Shown: one piece after another, positions 46,375 through 57,244 of the stretch
Numbering within the stretch: position 1 is the first letter of the stretch
Layout: every line of letters begins with the position of its first letter
Source of the DNA: Phoenix dactylifera
Taxonomy: Eukaryota; Streptophyta; Magnoliopsida; Arecales; Arecaceae
Assembly: GCF_009389715.1 (NCBI RefSeq)
Contig: NC_052395.1
Location: forward strand, 18,318,528 to 18,382,527
Direction of reading: 5' to 3'
DNA: 64,000 bases
Position numbers and translations under genes: made by a program
Notes under the pieces: generated by a model
Databases searched by the model: none
What the model was told of the DNA's origin: nothing
What the model saw: the letters and a program-made list of their open reading frames with translations, nothing else

Positions 46375-47352
46375 CTATATATTATATATGTCTAAATGGA
46401 GGCTCAACTTGTGTAGATTTCTCCATTCGTTGTATGAACGCTGGCATTAACGATATTGATGTCAATTTGCTGGATTATTATTAAATTTTATTGCTTAATA
46501 TGCTTATTAATGATATCAGTATTAATGTGTTGGGCCATTATTAAAATTTATTTGTTCAATATGCAATAGAAATTTGGCTTTCAAAATTTTCTGGATGTTA
46601 TAATTTATTACATTATCATATTACTTTTTACAAATAGTTTGAAAAAGGATAAAGAAATTGTAACCGCCGCATCATGTGGGTCAATATTAAAACTGTTGGG
46701 ATTAATGATGAAGTTTTTGTATGGTGGCTCACGTTATGCAAAATTCTTCATCCGCCATATAGAGCTTGCACTAATGAAGAGAGTTTTTGCTTTTTCATTA
46801 AAAAAAAAAAGAGAGAGAGTTTCAGCTTGGACATAATTAAAGTTTATTGTTCAATGTGCTACCGAGATTATTGAAATATTTTATTTGTGATGACATGGTG
46901 CATTACTATATTATATTTCAACAATAATTGAAAAAAAGTGGAAAAAATAGTACTCCACGCATTGATGCTGGTTATATTATAGTTTATATAAACTATAAAG
47001 TCTACTGTTTTTTCAGACTCTATGTTATGTAAAGCCGGTATAGGCCATATCAACTTCATTTAAAATCAGCAAATCTTGCCTTATCTGTATAAATATGCTT
47101 AAGGTCTGCTAGATATGAAAATTAGCTCAACTTTTTCCAGCAATCAATGGACCATTTGATACAGCATGTGTTGCATCTCGCACATGTGCCTTCTCTCTGC
47201 TTGATGTATGATCATGTGGTTGATGATGCATTAAATCATCAAATGGTCCAGTGAGCATCAAACCTTCTTTGCACCTAATAAAGATATTTTCTATTCAATG
47301 GGCAACCACAACCATCTGATTGTACCCAACCCTAATTTAGACCAATGGGCTC

Positions 47353-47397
<45 letters not shown>

Positions 47398-48903
47398 GGA
47401 GGCAGGTTCTCCAATCATTAGCTAGAAACCGGTATTAATGACATCAATATTAATGTGCTTGGGCATTATTAAAATTTATTAATATACAACATATATTAAT
47501 GATGACGGTATTAATGTACTTGGTTATCATTAAGTTTATTATTTAATATACAATAAAAGTGTAGCTATTAAAGTCTTCTATTTATTATAATTTATTATAT
47601 TATCATTTTGTATTCTAAAAATAATTGAAAAAAAAGAGAAACCATACCATATCCATCATGCAGGACCAATTGCCGGTAACAACTATGAGATTCTGCATGG
47701 GGGCTTAGCTCATGCAGACTTATCCTTTCACCATATAAATGCTCATATTAGTAACAGCGGTATTAATTAATGATTGGAGTTTTTGGTTGGTCATAATTAA
47801 AGTACGTTACTAATGTGCAACAGAAATTCAACTATTAAAGTTTTCTATTTGGTATAATTTGTAATGCTGCTATATTGAATTTCAAAAATAATTAAACAAA
47901 GAAGAAAAAATCACTTAAAGTTAGCCAACCTTTCCTTATCTATATGCATATGCTTAAGGTTTGCTAGATATGAAAATCAGCTCAACTCTTTCTAACATTC
48001 ATTGAACCGCTTGATCCAGTATCATGTTGCATCTTACACGTAGGCCTTCACGGGTGTTGATGCGTGATCATGTGGCTGATGAAGCAAGGGACCATCAAAT
48101 GCTCCAATGAGCATCATTGGGTAATTACAGCCATCCAGTTTTGCTTAGCGTTAGTTTGGACCAGTGGGTCTATTATATATATATATAGAGAGAGACACTA
48201 ATATTAATAACGTTGATATTAATCTGCTCGGGCATCCTTAAAGTTCATTATTTAATATGCGACATATATTAATGATGTCGATATTAATACCCTTGGCCAA
48301 TATTAAAATTTATTACTTAATATACAATAAAAATTTAAGCTTAAAAGCTTCTATTTATATAATTTATTATATTGTCATTTTGTATTTTAAATTTATTTGT
48401 GAAAAGAAGGAAAACGTATGCTCAGCTTGTGTAAAGTTATTGAATACTGGTATTTAATGATGATATTAATGAGAAAAGTTTATACTTGACTATAATTAAA
48501 GTGAATTACTTAATATATAACAAAAATTTGACTACCAAAATTTTCTATTATTATAATTTATCATATTATTACATCATATTTTAAAAATAATTAATAAAAA
48601 AATATTCTATAGATCGCATAAATTATATGCAAGTTTATATAAAATCCACAGCTTTTAGACATAACTATTTCATTTAAAAATCAGCAAACCTTACCCTCTA
48701 TACGCTCAGGGTTTGCTGAATATGACAACCAGCTCAACTTTTTTGGAAGCCTTGGCGACTCGTGATGCAAGTTTATGTGGCTGACGGAGAATTGAGCGAG
48801 CGTAAAACCTCCCCACCTGGCAAAGATATTTTGCTAATCAGTGGGTAGCCGCGTCCATCGGGTTGAGCCCGCCCCTGGTTTGTACCAGCGGGATCTATAA
48901 AAT
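46375..48903 (+). repeat. Three diverged tandem repeats ending in the promoter of the third F-box gene
   Basis: The units are roughly 46375-47392, 47393-48190 and 48191-48903. Each has AT-rich sub-repeats (ATTAATGATnnnnGTATTAAT, CATTATTAAAATTTATT, ATACAATAAAA). A block follows with AAATCAGCAAACCTTnCC, GCTAGATATGAAAATCAGCT and GATCATGTGGnTGATGA. Each unit ends in ACCAGTGGGTCTATTATATAT-like sequence. In the last unit this end is ACCAGCGGGATCTATAAAATG, the TATA region of the F-box gene. TA microsatellites sit at the ends of units 1 and 2 (about 47350-47392 and 48172-48190). Confidence 0.75.
48894..48903 (+). promoter_or_regulatory. TATA box of the third F-box gene
   Basis: TCTATAAAAT lies 167-176 bp upstream of the chosen ATG (49070). 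It is the equivalent of the TCTATTATATAT ends of the two upstream repeat units. Confidence 0.6.
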
Positions 48904-48967
48904 GACGGTAAAATCCCTAAACGCCATTAGCTCCGTCATCAAAGGTCGTGCCTTGAAGCGCTCGCTC

Positions 48968-48968
48968 G

Positions 48969-49030
<62 letters not shown>
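48968..49030 (+). repeat. (CT)n(GT)n microsatellite in the 5' leader
   Basis: A CT run of about 9 units passes into about 22 GT units, ending 39 bp before the ATG. If transcription starts below the TATA box at 48894, the whole repeat lies in the 5' UTR. Confidence 0.8.
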
Positions 49031-49031
<1 letters not shown>

Positions 49032-49069
49032 ATCGAAGGTCGTGTGTTGAAGCGAAGCTCCGATCAGCC

Positions 49070-52000
49070 ATGGAAGCGGAGGGGAGCAGCTCTTCCGTGA
49101 ACGCGATGATAATAGAGCCAGCCAGCTGGAAGCGAGCGTGCAGGGATCGCATCTCTTCCCTTCCCGATTCGCTTCTCCTCATCATCCTCTCCTTGCTGCC
49201 GACCATCGATGCAGTCAAGACCAGCACCCTGTCCAAGCGATGGCGCAACCTCTGGACTCAACTTCGCCACCTGGACCTCCAATTTTCCCCGGAGAGCTTC
49301 AGCCAGAACCCTCATTACCTTCAAAAGGCCCGGCAGAAGTTCCTCGAGTTCGTCAGCGTCTGCTTGATTCTCCGCAAGCCCGACCCTCTCCAGCGCTTCC
49401 ACCTCTCCTTCAACTTCTACGATCGTGCCAGGCACTCGGCCATGGTCGACGTCTGGGTCCGCTCCGCTCTCGAGCGGCACGTCGAGGAGCTCATCCTGGA
49501 CGTGGCACATCGCCGAGTAGGCGGCATCAATCGGCGTAAGGACATGTATTCCTTGCCGAACTCTCTTTATAGCTATGGGTTTCTGACGAGCCTGTCCTTG
49601 ACTTACTGCGAGATTAAGCTGCCAACAAATCCTTTGTGCTGGAGATTGTTAAGGAGCTTAGCTCTCATGAGACTGACTACTCTGAGTGACGACCTGCTTG
49701 AAAGAATTTTCCTGGAATGCTCCTCGCTCGAGACTCTGATTCTAAAGGACTGTGATGGCAAAAGCGCAAGGACTGTAGCTGCTCGGAATCTTAAGCACCT
49801 GACGCTGGAGGAGTTGAGGTATTCGCTGAAGCTTTCTGCTCCAAATCTTGTTACAGTGGCTATTTATGGGTCGGTCATGCGTGCGACCCATTCTTTGAAG
49901 GACCTGGTGTCTCTAGTGCGTGCAACCATTATCCTTCGAGATGCACGAATGGGGTATTACAATAGTGTGGACCGGGTGGCCAACCATCCGTTAAATAGTC
50001 TGCTTATGGATGTTCATCATGCACAAGTTCTGACATGGTGCAATTGCTGCACTGTGGTATGTCTACGTTGAACTTTAATTGAATATTTCAATTTTCCATC
50101 TAATTGTGATGTTTTATATCAGTCCGTTTATTTATCAACAATCGCAAGTCCCTTAACGTTTAGTCGCATCGTATCATATATGCAAGGCCTCTGTAGATTT
50201 TGATCGATAAGATTATTGAAGCCAGAGGATAATTCAGAAAAAAAGAACCTCATCTTTAATTGTATTTCTAATCTCTATTTTGTTTGTATTTGTCATTATT
50301 ATATTTTAATTGTTCTAATGTTCAGGAAACGTGGTCATTTTCGTGGATCATAACTCTTTACATACTACATTATATATAGTGTTCAAAAGAAAATGATGTA
50401 TTGTAATATGCGTGGTAGATTTATTCTGACGGAGCCATACAGTCCTTAAGTAGTTTATTGATACCAATAGCTGAATGATTTCTTATGCGTTCTTCAGTCA
50501 GATATATAGTTTGGCCATTTGTTTCGCTGTGAAGCTTCATTTCCTTTCTTTTCTTTTATCTTGAGACTGGTGATTGGTAAATTTGCTCTCTAATGTTCCT
50601 TTTTCCTCAAGATTTTTTAAGTATTTTATTCTTCCGGAAATGGGAAGCAAGATGAGTAGACCTCTTTTCAATGAGTTAACATAGATAGACATTGATGTTG
50701 AATTATAGATCTACAAAGTCTAGTGAAAATTATGTTCTAGCTACTCTTAGACCGTGTAAAGATTCTTTGTGGGTTCTGATGATCTTTTATTCGCATATCA
50801 TTCTCTAGATTTCTTTTCTTTTTTCCAGAGAACCTTTTCTACTTTGTTTTCATATTTTCATGAAATGAATTGATGGGTTCTTCCCATCCTTTTCTAATGA
50901 ATAAAAGGATGAAGCTTTGATTAGCTTAGAGATGAACGAAGAATCATAGGAACTGTTGGCGAGAGCTGTAGTATGCGACATTGTGATTTTCTGTCTGGAT
51001 AGGTGAGTAAAAATGAAAAATTATACAGATAACTTTAGGTTGAAAGTTCACTCAGAACTTCTATAATTTCTCATTTACTGAACCGGAAATACAGTTTGGA
51101 CCACAGACTGTTTGAGGTTCCTTGTTAAACTCTTTTACAAAGGGCGTTAAGTTTACGCTGCTTTTTGACAAATCAAGTGTAACAACCCAAGGCCTCATCC
51201 AAAATGGCTAGCAGGAAATTATTGTTTGGGTTCCTAGATCCTGTATAAGTACCCAAGATCTACCCAACGAATAACCGATGTGGGACTAAACACATGCCCG
51301 CACGGATCCTCACATACTCTCCCCGTCGATCGGTCCGTGGTCAACCCCAATGGATCCATGCTGCAGTGTCTCCTAGTCCACATAAGTTATGGGCCGGGTC
51401 CGCTCTGATACCATTTATAACAACTCAGGATCTCACCCAAAATGGCTAGTCATAAGTTATTATTTGGATTCTTTGATCCTGTATAAGTACCCAAGATCTA
51501 CCCAGCGAATAACCAATGTGGGACTAAACACACGCCCGCACGGATCCTCACATCAAGCGCCCAATCAAAGTTTGTTGCCTGAGTTTTTAGTTAGATCATG
51601 TTGTTTTCTCCTGAAGCTAAGCGTAGATGGGAGCCGTAAAGGTTCTCTGCATACGTTCAGGTGGAACAAACTCTATTCGATAGTTAAGGAGCAAGTTTAT
51701 TATCCAGTAAAATATAGAATAAGCTCTTTTTCTTTATTTATAAGTAGAAGATTGAGAAAGGAATCAACAAAGTTGGAAGTGGAGTTCAAACTGTACTTCC
51801 CTAGGAGGCTCATGGTGGAAACCTAGCAGGCTTTCGGGAAAGGGAAAGCCATTAGCGAGGTAAATTGGGATGCTAATGGGATCCACAGCGCAGGAGTGCT
51901 ATGGTTTAGCGCCACTTCTATGGTCGTGGATTCAGGCCAAGCCCGGGAAGCGAAGGTCGCTCAGGAGCTAGGAGGAGGACAGAAGAGGTCAATCAGCGCT

Positions 52001-55000
52001 GTTATCCGTGGATAGCCTCGCCCTACTTGGATGTGTTCGCTAGCTATCCGTGCGTAGCCTCTTACTCCGTGGGAACCCCGGTGAAAACGAATAGGGAGCG
52101 GACGTGCGTGGAAGCGAAGAAGCTCAATTAGTCCTTGGTTTCAGGAGAAAAGAGATTCTGATAAGACTTCGATTCATCTTATCGCTGAGAAGCCAAACAA
52201 GAGTTTCTGCAATCGGAAAAGCTACTTTCTCCCTCGCAGCTCTCCTCGGCGAACCTCTTCCCCGCCTATGGTATTAATTTGGCGGAAGCGAAAGAAGCTG
52301 GAAAGTAGAGTTCAAACTCTACTTCCGCTCATGGAGGATGACATGATGGTCAATCCTCGGTCTTACCTTGGGACGTGCGCGCAAACCTTGCATGCTTTCG
52401 GGAAAGGGAAGGCCACTATAGCGAGGTAAATCTGGATCATAATGGCCGGATGCATGGCGCGGGATGCAGAGGTCGGACCTTTCGGTAATGATCGCGGATT
52501 CAGACGAAGCACATCGACGCATGGCTGGGAAGCGAAAGATGATCGAGCTAGGCGGAAGGCCACCGGACTCCTCCACCAATGGCTCCAAATAGGCGGAAGT
52601 ACGGCTCTCTCTTTCCGAGCGCTATTACGGGCTGCTTTACGTCCTGTGCTGCGGCGGGCCTCCTGGAATTTCCCACCATTTCCTTGAAACAAAGATTGGT
52701 CTGAATTCCTTCTCATGTACGAGCATAATAAAAGAACAATTCAAAAGGGTTGCCTCAATCGCTTCACACCTTTGCATGCATGTTGCTAATTGCCACCAAC
52801 TACACCAATTAGCAAAAAATACTTTTTGATGGTGATTCGCATGAAACGAAGTAACACCACTATTATCTCTGCTCTGGTGGTGTGGCCCGGAAGGGTGTTA
52901 CCACAAGATAAAATGCTTATATTTTTAATTGACGTTCTTATATTTTTAATGCCGATAAAATGCTTAGCTCGCATGATATAATAACAAGAGAGACTCAACG
53001 TAAAGAGTTCTCCGGAGATAGGATACGATGGGGAAATTCCGATATGGACGGTTGGAAAGGTAAAGAAAGATCCCATTTAGCTTCTATAATATTTATAAAA
53101 ATAAGAGTTTAGAAAACAAGATTAAGGATTTCTTTTTTATTTTTATTCAGAAAGCACGCTTCCTATCTCGTATTATCTTAAAAACTAATGTTAATTATTC
53201 CACATTCTCGCTCACGTTGGCTACCAAATTTACTCTTTATTCTCCTTTTCCAATCAAATCATACTCTTTTTATAAATTGCCCAAAGAGATTGATTTTAAT
53301 TTCTTATATTTTCTAATCCAATTCCAATATAGATTGGACATTTTGATTCAACTGCTCGGTTAATTTCTCTCCTCTCTTTCCTCCAACATGCCTAGTTGCC
53401 GGTTTATGTTAAAAGAACAAGTATCTCTCTCCTCCTCTTCCGAATCATATCTCTTTTATATAACTTTCAAACCACTTGGACTATCTTTCTCAAATATAAC
53501 TCCTAAAAGTTTTGGATTCCGAGATTCGCATTAAATTACTAATTACCTTTAGGTAGTTTCAAGTCCAAACTTTTTCTCTCCGTACTTACCTTTCGCAGGT
53601 ATGAACAAAACATACAATGCAAAAACATGTCCTGCAATAGAACCAAGATGTTCTATGGCTCCTTTCCTCATGATTAATCATCAATGATCATGTATCTTTA
53701 GCTATGGGAAAAGCTTGTCTAATGGCTACATGCTTACAAACAAATCAGGCTACATACTTAGCTTTACCCTTTGGTCTCTAAGTTACATTGTATAACTTTG
53801 TGGACGATTCTGATGTCCACAAGAGACATCCATTTAGCCAAAATGCGTCATGTACGTTGTAGTCGGACTCTTGAAAATATTAGATATTAAACAACAATGC
53901 TATTTGAAGTAGTGTGTTTAGCGCGTTCAATGTATATGTTTTTCTCCTTGGAAAAAGTATTAGTTGAAGCAAAATTCTTGGATGATTTTTTTCTCGGTTG
54001 GAAAAGGATTAGGGAAGGGGGAGGCGGACGGGGTTCAGCTTCCTATCTTTCTCGGGTTCCACTTTTAACCGACAATTTTTGAGAGAAAAATCTAGCCCAC
54101 ATATTTGTTTCTGGTAAACAAGCAACGGAATTTTAAAAACTAACATAAACACGCAAACCAAGGAGTTCGGTTGACGCGAAGCCTTAGGGCATATAGATTG
54201 AGGCTAAAATAAAATAAAGAAGAAAAAGCGCATGTGGCATGAGTTTTTTACTTCTTAAGCTGGAGAAGGATAAAATTTTTGTTATCCGTGGGGCTGCAAA
54301 CCGGCCAGGTGTGTGCGGGCATATGTTTAGTTCCATATCAGTTATTCACCGAAGAGATCTTGGGTACTTATACATGATTAAGGAATCCAAAAAATATCTT
54401 CCGGCTAGCCTTTTTGAGTGATGCTTGGGATGTGACAAATGGTATCAGAGTGAACTCGGCCCATAACCTATGTGGACTAAGAGATATTGCAGTATGAGTT
54501 TATGAAGGTTGACGACGAGCCATTCATGGTACTTGTAATTAAATTTGAATGGATTTGAAATTTTAGCTTGACGATGATGTTAGGGCTTCAACAAGAGGAC
54601 CAAGAATATCAGAGCTTCAACGGGAGGAGTATGTGAGGATCGGTACGGGCGTGTAGTAATTAGTCCCACATCAGTTATTGGCCAAAAAAATCTTGGATAC
54701 TTATACTGTACAGGACTAAGGAACTCAAATAATACATTTCGGCTAGCCATTTTAGGTAAGGTCCTGAGTTGTTACAAATGATATTAGAGCGAACTTGGCC
54801 CATAGCCTATGTGGACTAGAGGACATTGTAGCACGAGTTTATAAAGGCTGACCATGGGCCGATAGTAGTGCTTGAGATTAGATTTAAATGGATTTGAACC
54901 CTTTGCCTGACAAGGACGTTAAAGCTTCAACGAGGAGAGTATGTGAAGATCCGTATGGGTGTGTGTTTAGTCCCACATCAGTTATTTGCCGAAGAGATCT

Positions 55001-57244
55001 TGGGGACTAAGGAACCCAAAAAATACTTTTCGGTTAGTCTTTTGAGGTGAGATTCTGGGTTGTTATAAATGGTATCAAAACAAACTCGACCCAAAGTCTA
55101 TGTGGACTAGAAGACACTACAGCACAGGTTCATGGAGACTGACTCTAGGCCAATCATAGTGCTTGTGATTAGATTTGAATGGATTTGAATTCTTAGCCTG
55201 AAAAAAACGTGAGGGCTTGAACGGAAAGAGTATGTGAGGATCCGTGCAGGCGTATATTTAGTCCCACATCGGTTATTCATCGAGAATATCTTGGATACTT
55301 ATACAGGATTAAGGAATCCAGAAAATATTTTCCGGCTAGCTTTTTTGAGTGATATCCTAGGTTGTGACACTTGGTCAGATCAGGTATGCTTGATCCTAAT
55401 TTTACCCAGTTTCATGTATGCGTCTTAGTATTGAATCTAGATCCAATCTAATAACTGATTGGATCGGCTTCTTTTAAAATATTTTAGACCAAATGGGTCG
55501 TTCAATCTGGTCCGGATCATTTATAATCTGGATCCAACCTAAAATAAATGGATCCGAGTTGGATCGAGGTTGGGTTTGATTCGTGTCCAAGATCTACATT
55601 TATTTGCTAACAATATTTTATGAAGGAACATCCGAATCAAACTAAATTTTGATGGCAATAAAATTATTTGGTAACATTGCCAAAGCTTCATGAATTAATG
55701 TTCATCTTGAACTTCAATCTATTTCAAGAGGTTGATAATCTCAACAACTATCTTTATTTAATATAGTGAGATTAGTTTGAACGTTTTTCTATTAACACAG
55801 AAAAAGAGGAATGATTTGGAATACTTTCTTCGGATCAAATTGAGTCGGCTTGAGTTGGGTAACTAATAGGAAGATTAGAAATAGAATTATAAAGTGTATA
55901 GATTGGGTGGGGTTGAAGTTTATAAAATCCAGACTTAATCCAAAATATGGAATGGGTCCAATATTTGAACCCGACCCAGACCATGGGTCTTAAAGAATGG
56001 ATTGGGTTGGATCTATCCAGGTCGTATTGGGTCCGGTCTAATCAGGTTGGTCGGGTTGGCTCACCAATCATTCTGACCTATTTGTAGCCTTAGCTATCTC
56101 ATCTATGGGTTTTTTTTATTCAGAAGACCTAGTGTCGTTTATTTCATTTCTTTATTCACATCACTAAATTGTATTCCTGTAGTTTCTCCTCATACCTAAG
56201 ACTTCCCCCATTAAAAAATTAGAAGAGATAAACATCACAATTATCATGTTTTATCTCATGTCTATAATGCTACTTTCATTAAACTAAATAGCCAACAAGT
56301 ATGAAGGAGACATAAACTATAGTTATATCTTAAAAATATAATTTATATTTTCAAAATATAAACAAGATGTAACAACAAAAGTTCTTCAATGTCCTCATGC
56401 TCATGGTTTCCTGAATGCATTCCATAGATAGCGCTTGCAATTACGATTGGCCGACTAGATGCTCCTAATTCTAATTGTTTTGACTCGGGAAATTTTTATA
56501 CTAATTTAAAGTTTTGCCAAAAAAATGAACGAATGATGCGAACTCATCTTATAATCATTGCATTTGAAACCTAATCCTCACTGTTTGCCTTTCGTAGTTG
56601 TTGGCTCTGCAGGAAATAAGAAATCTCCAGTCACCCTTTATGAGGCCGAGGAAGTTGGTTTTGAAGGTTACTTTACGTAGGTGGGAGACCCCTGGGATAT
56701 ACAACTTGCTAAGACGGTCACCAGAGCTTGAGACGCTTGTTCTACAGATAAATGCCCCAGATGCATGTCGTGGACCCAAGGTGGGCATTAGAAACCTCTC
56801 AACTCTTTTGCTTCATCTTATTGACCTTCTTTTGTGCTTCTTCCAAGACTAACTGCAGACGTACTTGCATTTCAGTTTATTGGAGAATTCAAGAGGGTCA
56901 GCAAATTTTTCTTAAGTATTTATTCAGAGCCAAAGAGCACCGAACTCTCTTGTTTGAAGCATCATCTGAAGAATTTTGAGGTAGAAGACTTCACGGGACT
57001 GCTCTCTAATGATAGCTTGTCAAGGGCGGGCTACCTCAAGTACCAAGAGAGGGTCCTGGGGCTTGTAAGGTTTATCCTGAGGAAAGCTCTTGTTTTGGAG
57101 AAATTGACCATGAACATGGCTCAGATGCCCAACTTCGAAGAAATCTCGGTGGGTAACCAGAGGCAGTTAGATACTACTCGGAAGATTCTGTCTTTCCCGA
57201 AAGCCTCCCATGCTCGGATAGTGTTTCTTACAAATGGAATGTAG
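49070..57244 (+). CDS. F-box/LRR (FBD-like) protein with a 6.5-kb first intron
   Basis: The exons are 49070-50056, 56598-56780 and 56876-57244. All junctions are GT-AG and both introns are in phase 0, giving 512 residues. The F-box is at about residues 25-64 (RDRISSLPDSLLLIILSLLP ... STLSKRWRNLW). LRR blocks include YGFLTSLSLTYCEIKLPTNP, SSLETLILKDCDGKSARTVA and LKLSAPNLVTVAIYGSV. The last exon holds LKHHLKNFEVEDFTGLL and LVRFILRKALVLEKLTMNM, the FBD-like end. It is a likely SCF adaptor with unknown target. Intron 1 (50057-56597) contains one TRIM, a TRIM tandem array and other repeats. The open frame upstream of 49070 runs through the microsatellite and has no better start. Exons 2 and 3 join in frame with exon 1, so the gene appears intact despite the insertions. 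Confidence 0.8.
51178..51552 (-). mobile_element. TRIM element (family 1) in intron, with internal deletion
   Basis: Its 137-bp LTRs lie at 51178-51314 and 51416-51552. The target duplication is a perfect TCAAG (51173-51177 and 51553-51557). The total length is 375 bp; the interior is about 64 bp shorter than in the 439-bp copies. The primer-binding site is kept (TCTGATACCA on the plus strand), and one LTR end has mutated (TATAAC for TGTAAC). It lies antisense within intron 1 of the third F-box gene. Confidence 0.92.
51558..52720. other. GC-richer intronic insert with internal duplication, possibly organellar
   Basis: The base composition shifts sharply from the AT-rich intron to balanced. 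Two segments repeat each other: about 51770-51990 and 52305-52560 share GAGTTCAAACT, CTTTCGGGAAAGGGAA, AGCGAGGTAAAT and CGGATTCAG-like strings. The style resembles plant mitochondrial intergenic DNA, but I recognise no mitochondrial gene in it. The origin is not settled. Confidence 0.35.
52721..54294. other. Intron sequence, AT-rich
   Basis: No exon or defined element is seen in this part of intron 1. Confidence 0.4.
54295..55369 (+). mobile_element. Tandem array of TRIM family 1: four LTRs, three interiors
   Basis: The order is LTR (about 54295-54437), interior, LTR (54632-54776), interior, LTR (54942-55067), interior, LTR (55233-55369). Each interior starts with AAATGGTATCA- or AAATGATATTA-like primer-binding remnants and ends in an AGAGTA/GGAGTA purine tract. 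The units are much more diverged than the other copies. The first unit is damaged at its 5' end, and no target duplication was found. Such arrays arise by unequal recombination between LTRs. It lies sense within intron 1 of the F-box gene. Confidence 0.85.
55370..56597. other. Intron sequence with GGATC/GGGTC-rich degenerate repeats
   Basis: From 55430 to 56080 variants of ATCCAACCTAAAATAAATGG, GGTTGGGTTTGATTCG, GGGTTGGATCTATCC and CGGGTTGG recur. This resembles a common plant repeat of the 'GGGTCGGGTTGG' kind. No coding sequence is seen until exon 2 at 56598. Confidence 0.4.

Noticed and set aside
46639-46874. Overlapping short open frames in the 46.6-46.9 kb repeat
   Set aside because: They lie in AT-rich tandem repeats and are not conserved between the repeat units.
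49064-49539. Open frames on both strands overlapping the third F-box gene
   Set aside because: They are frame shadows in GC-rich exon 1, and only the F-box frame has family motifs.
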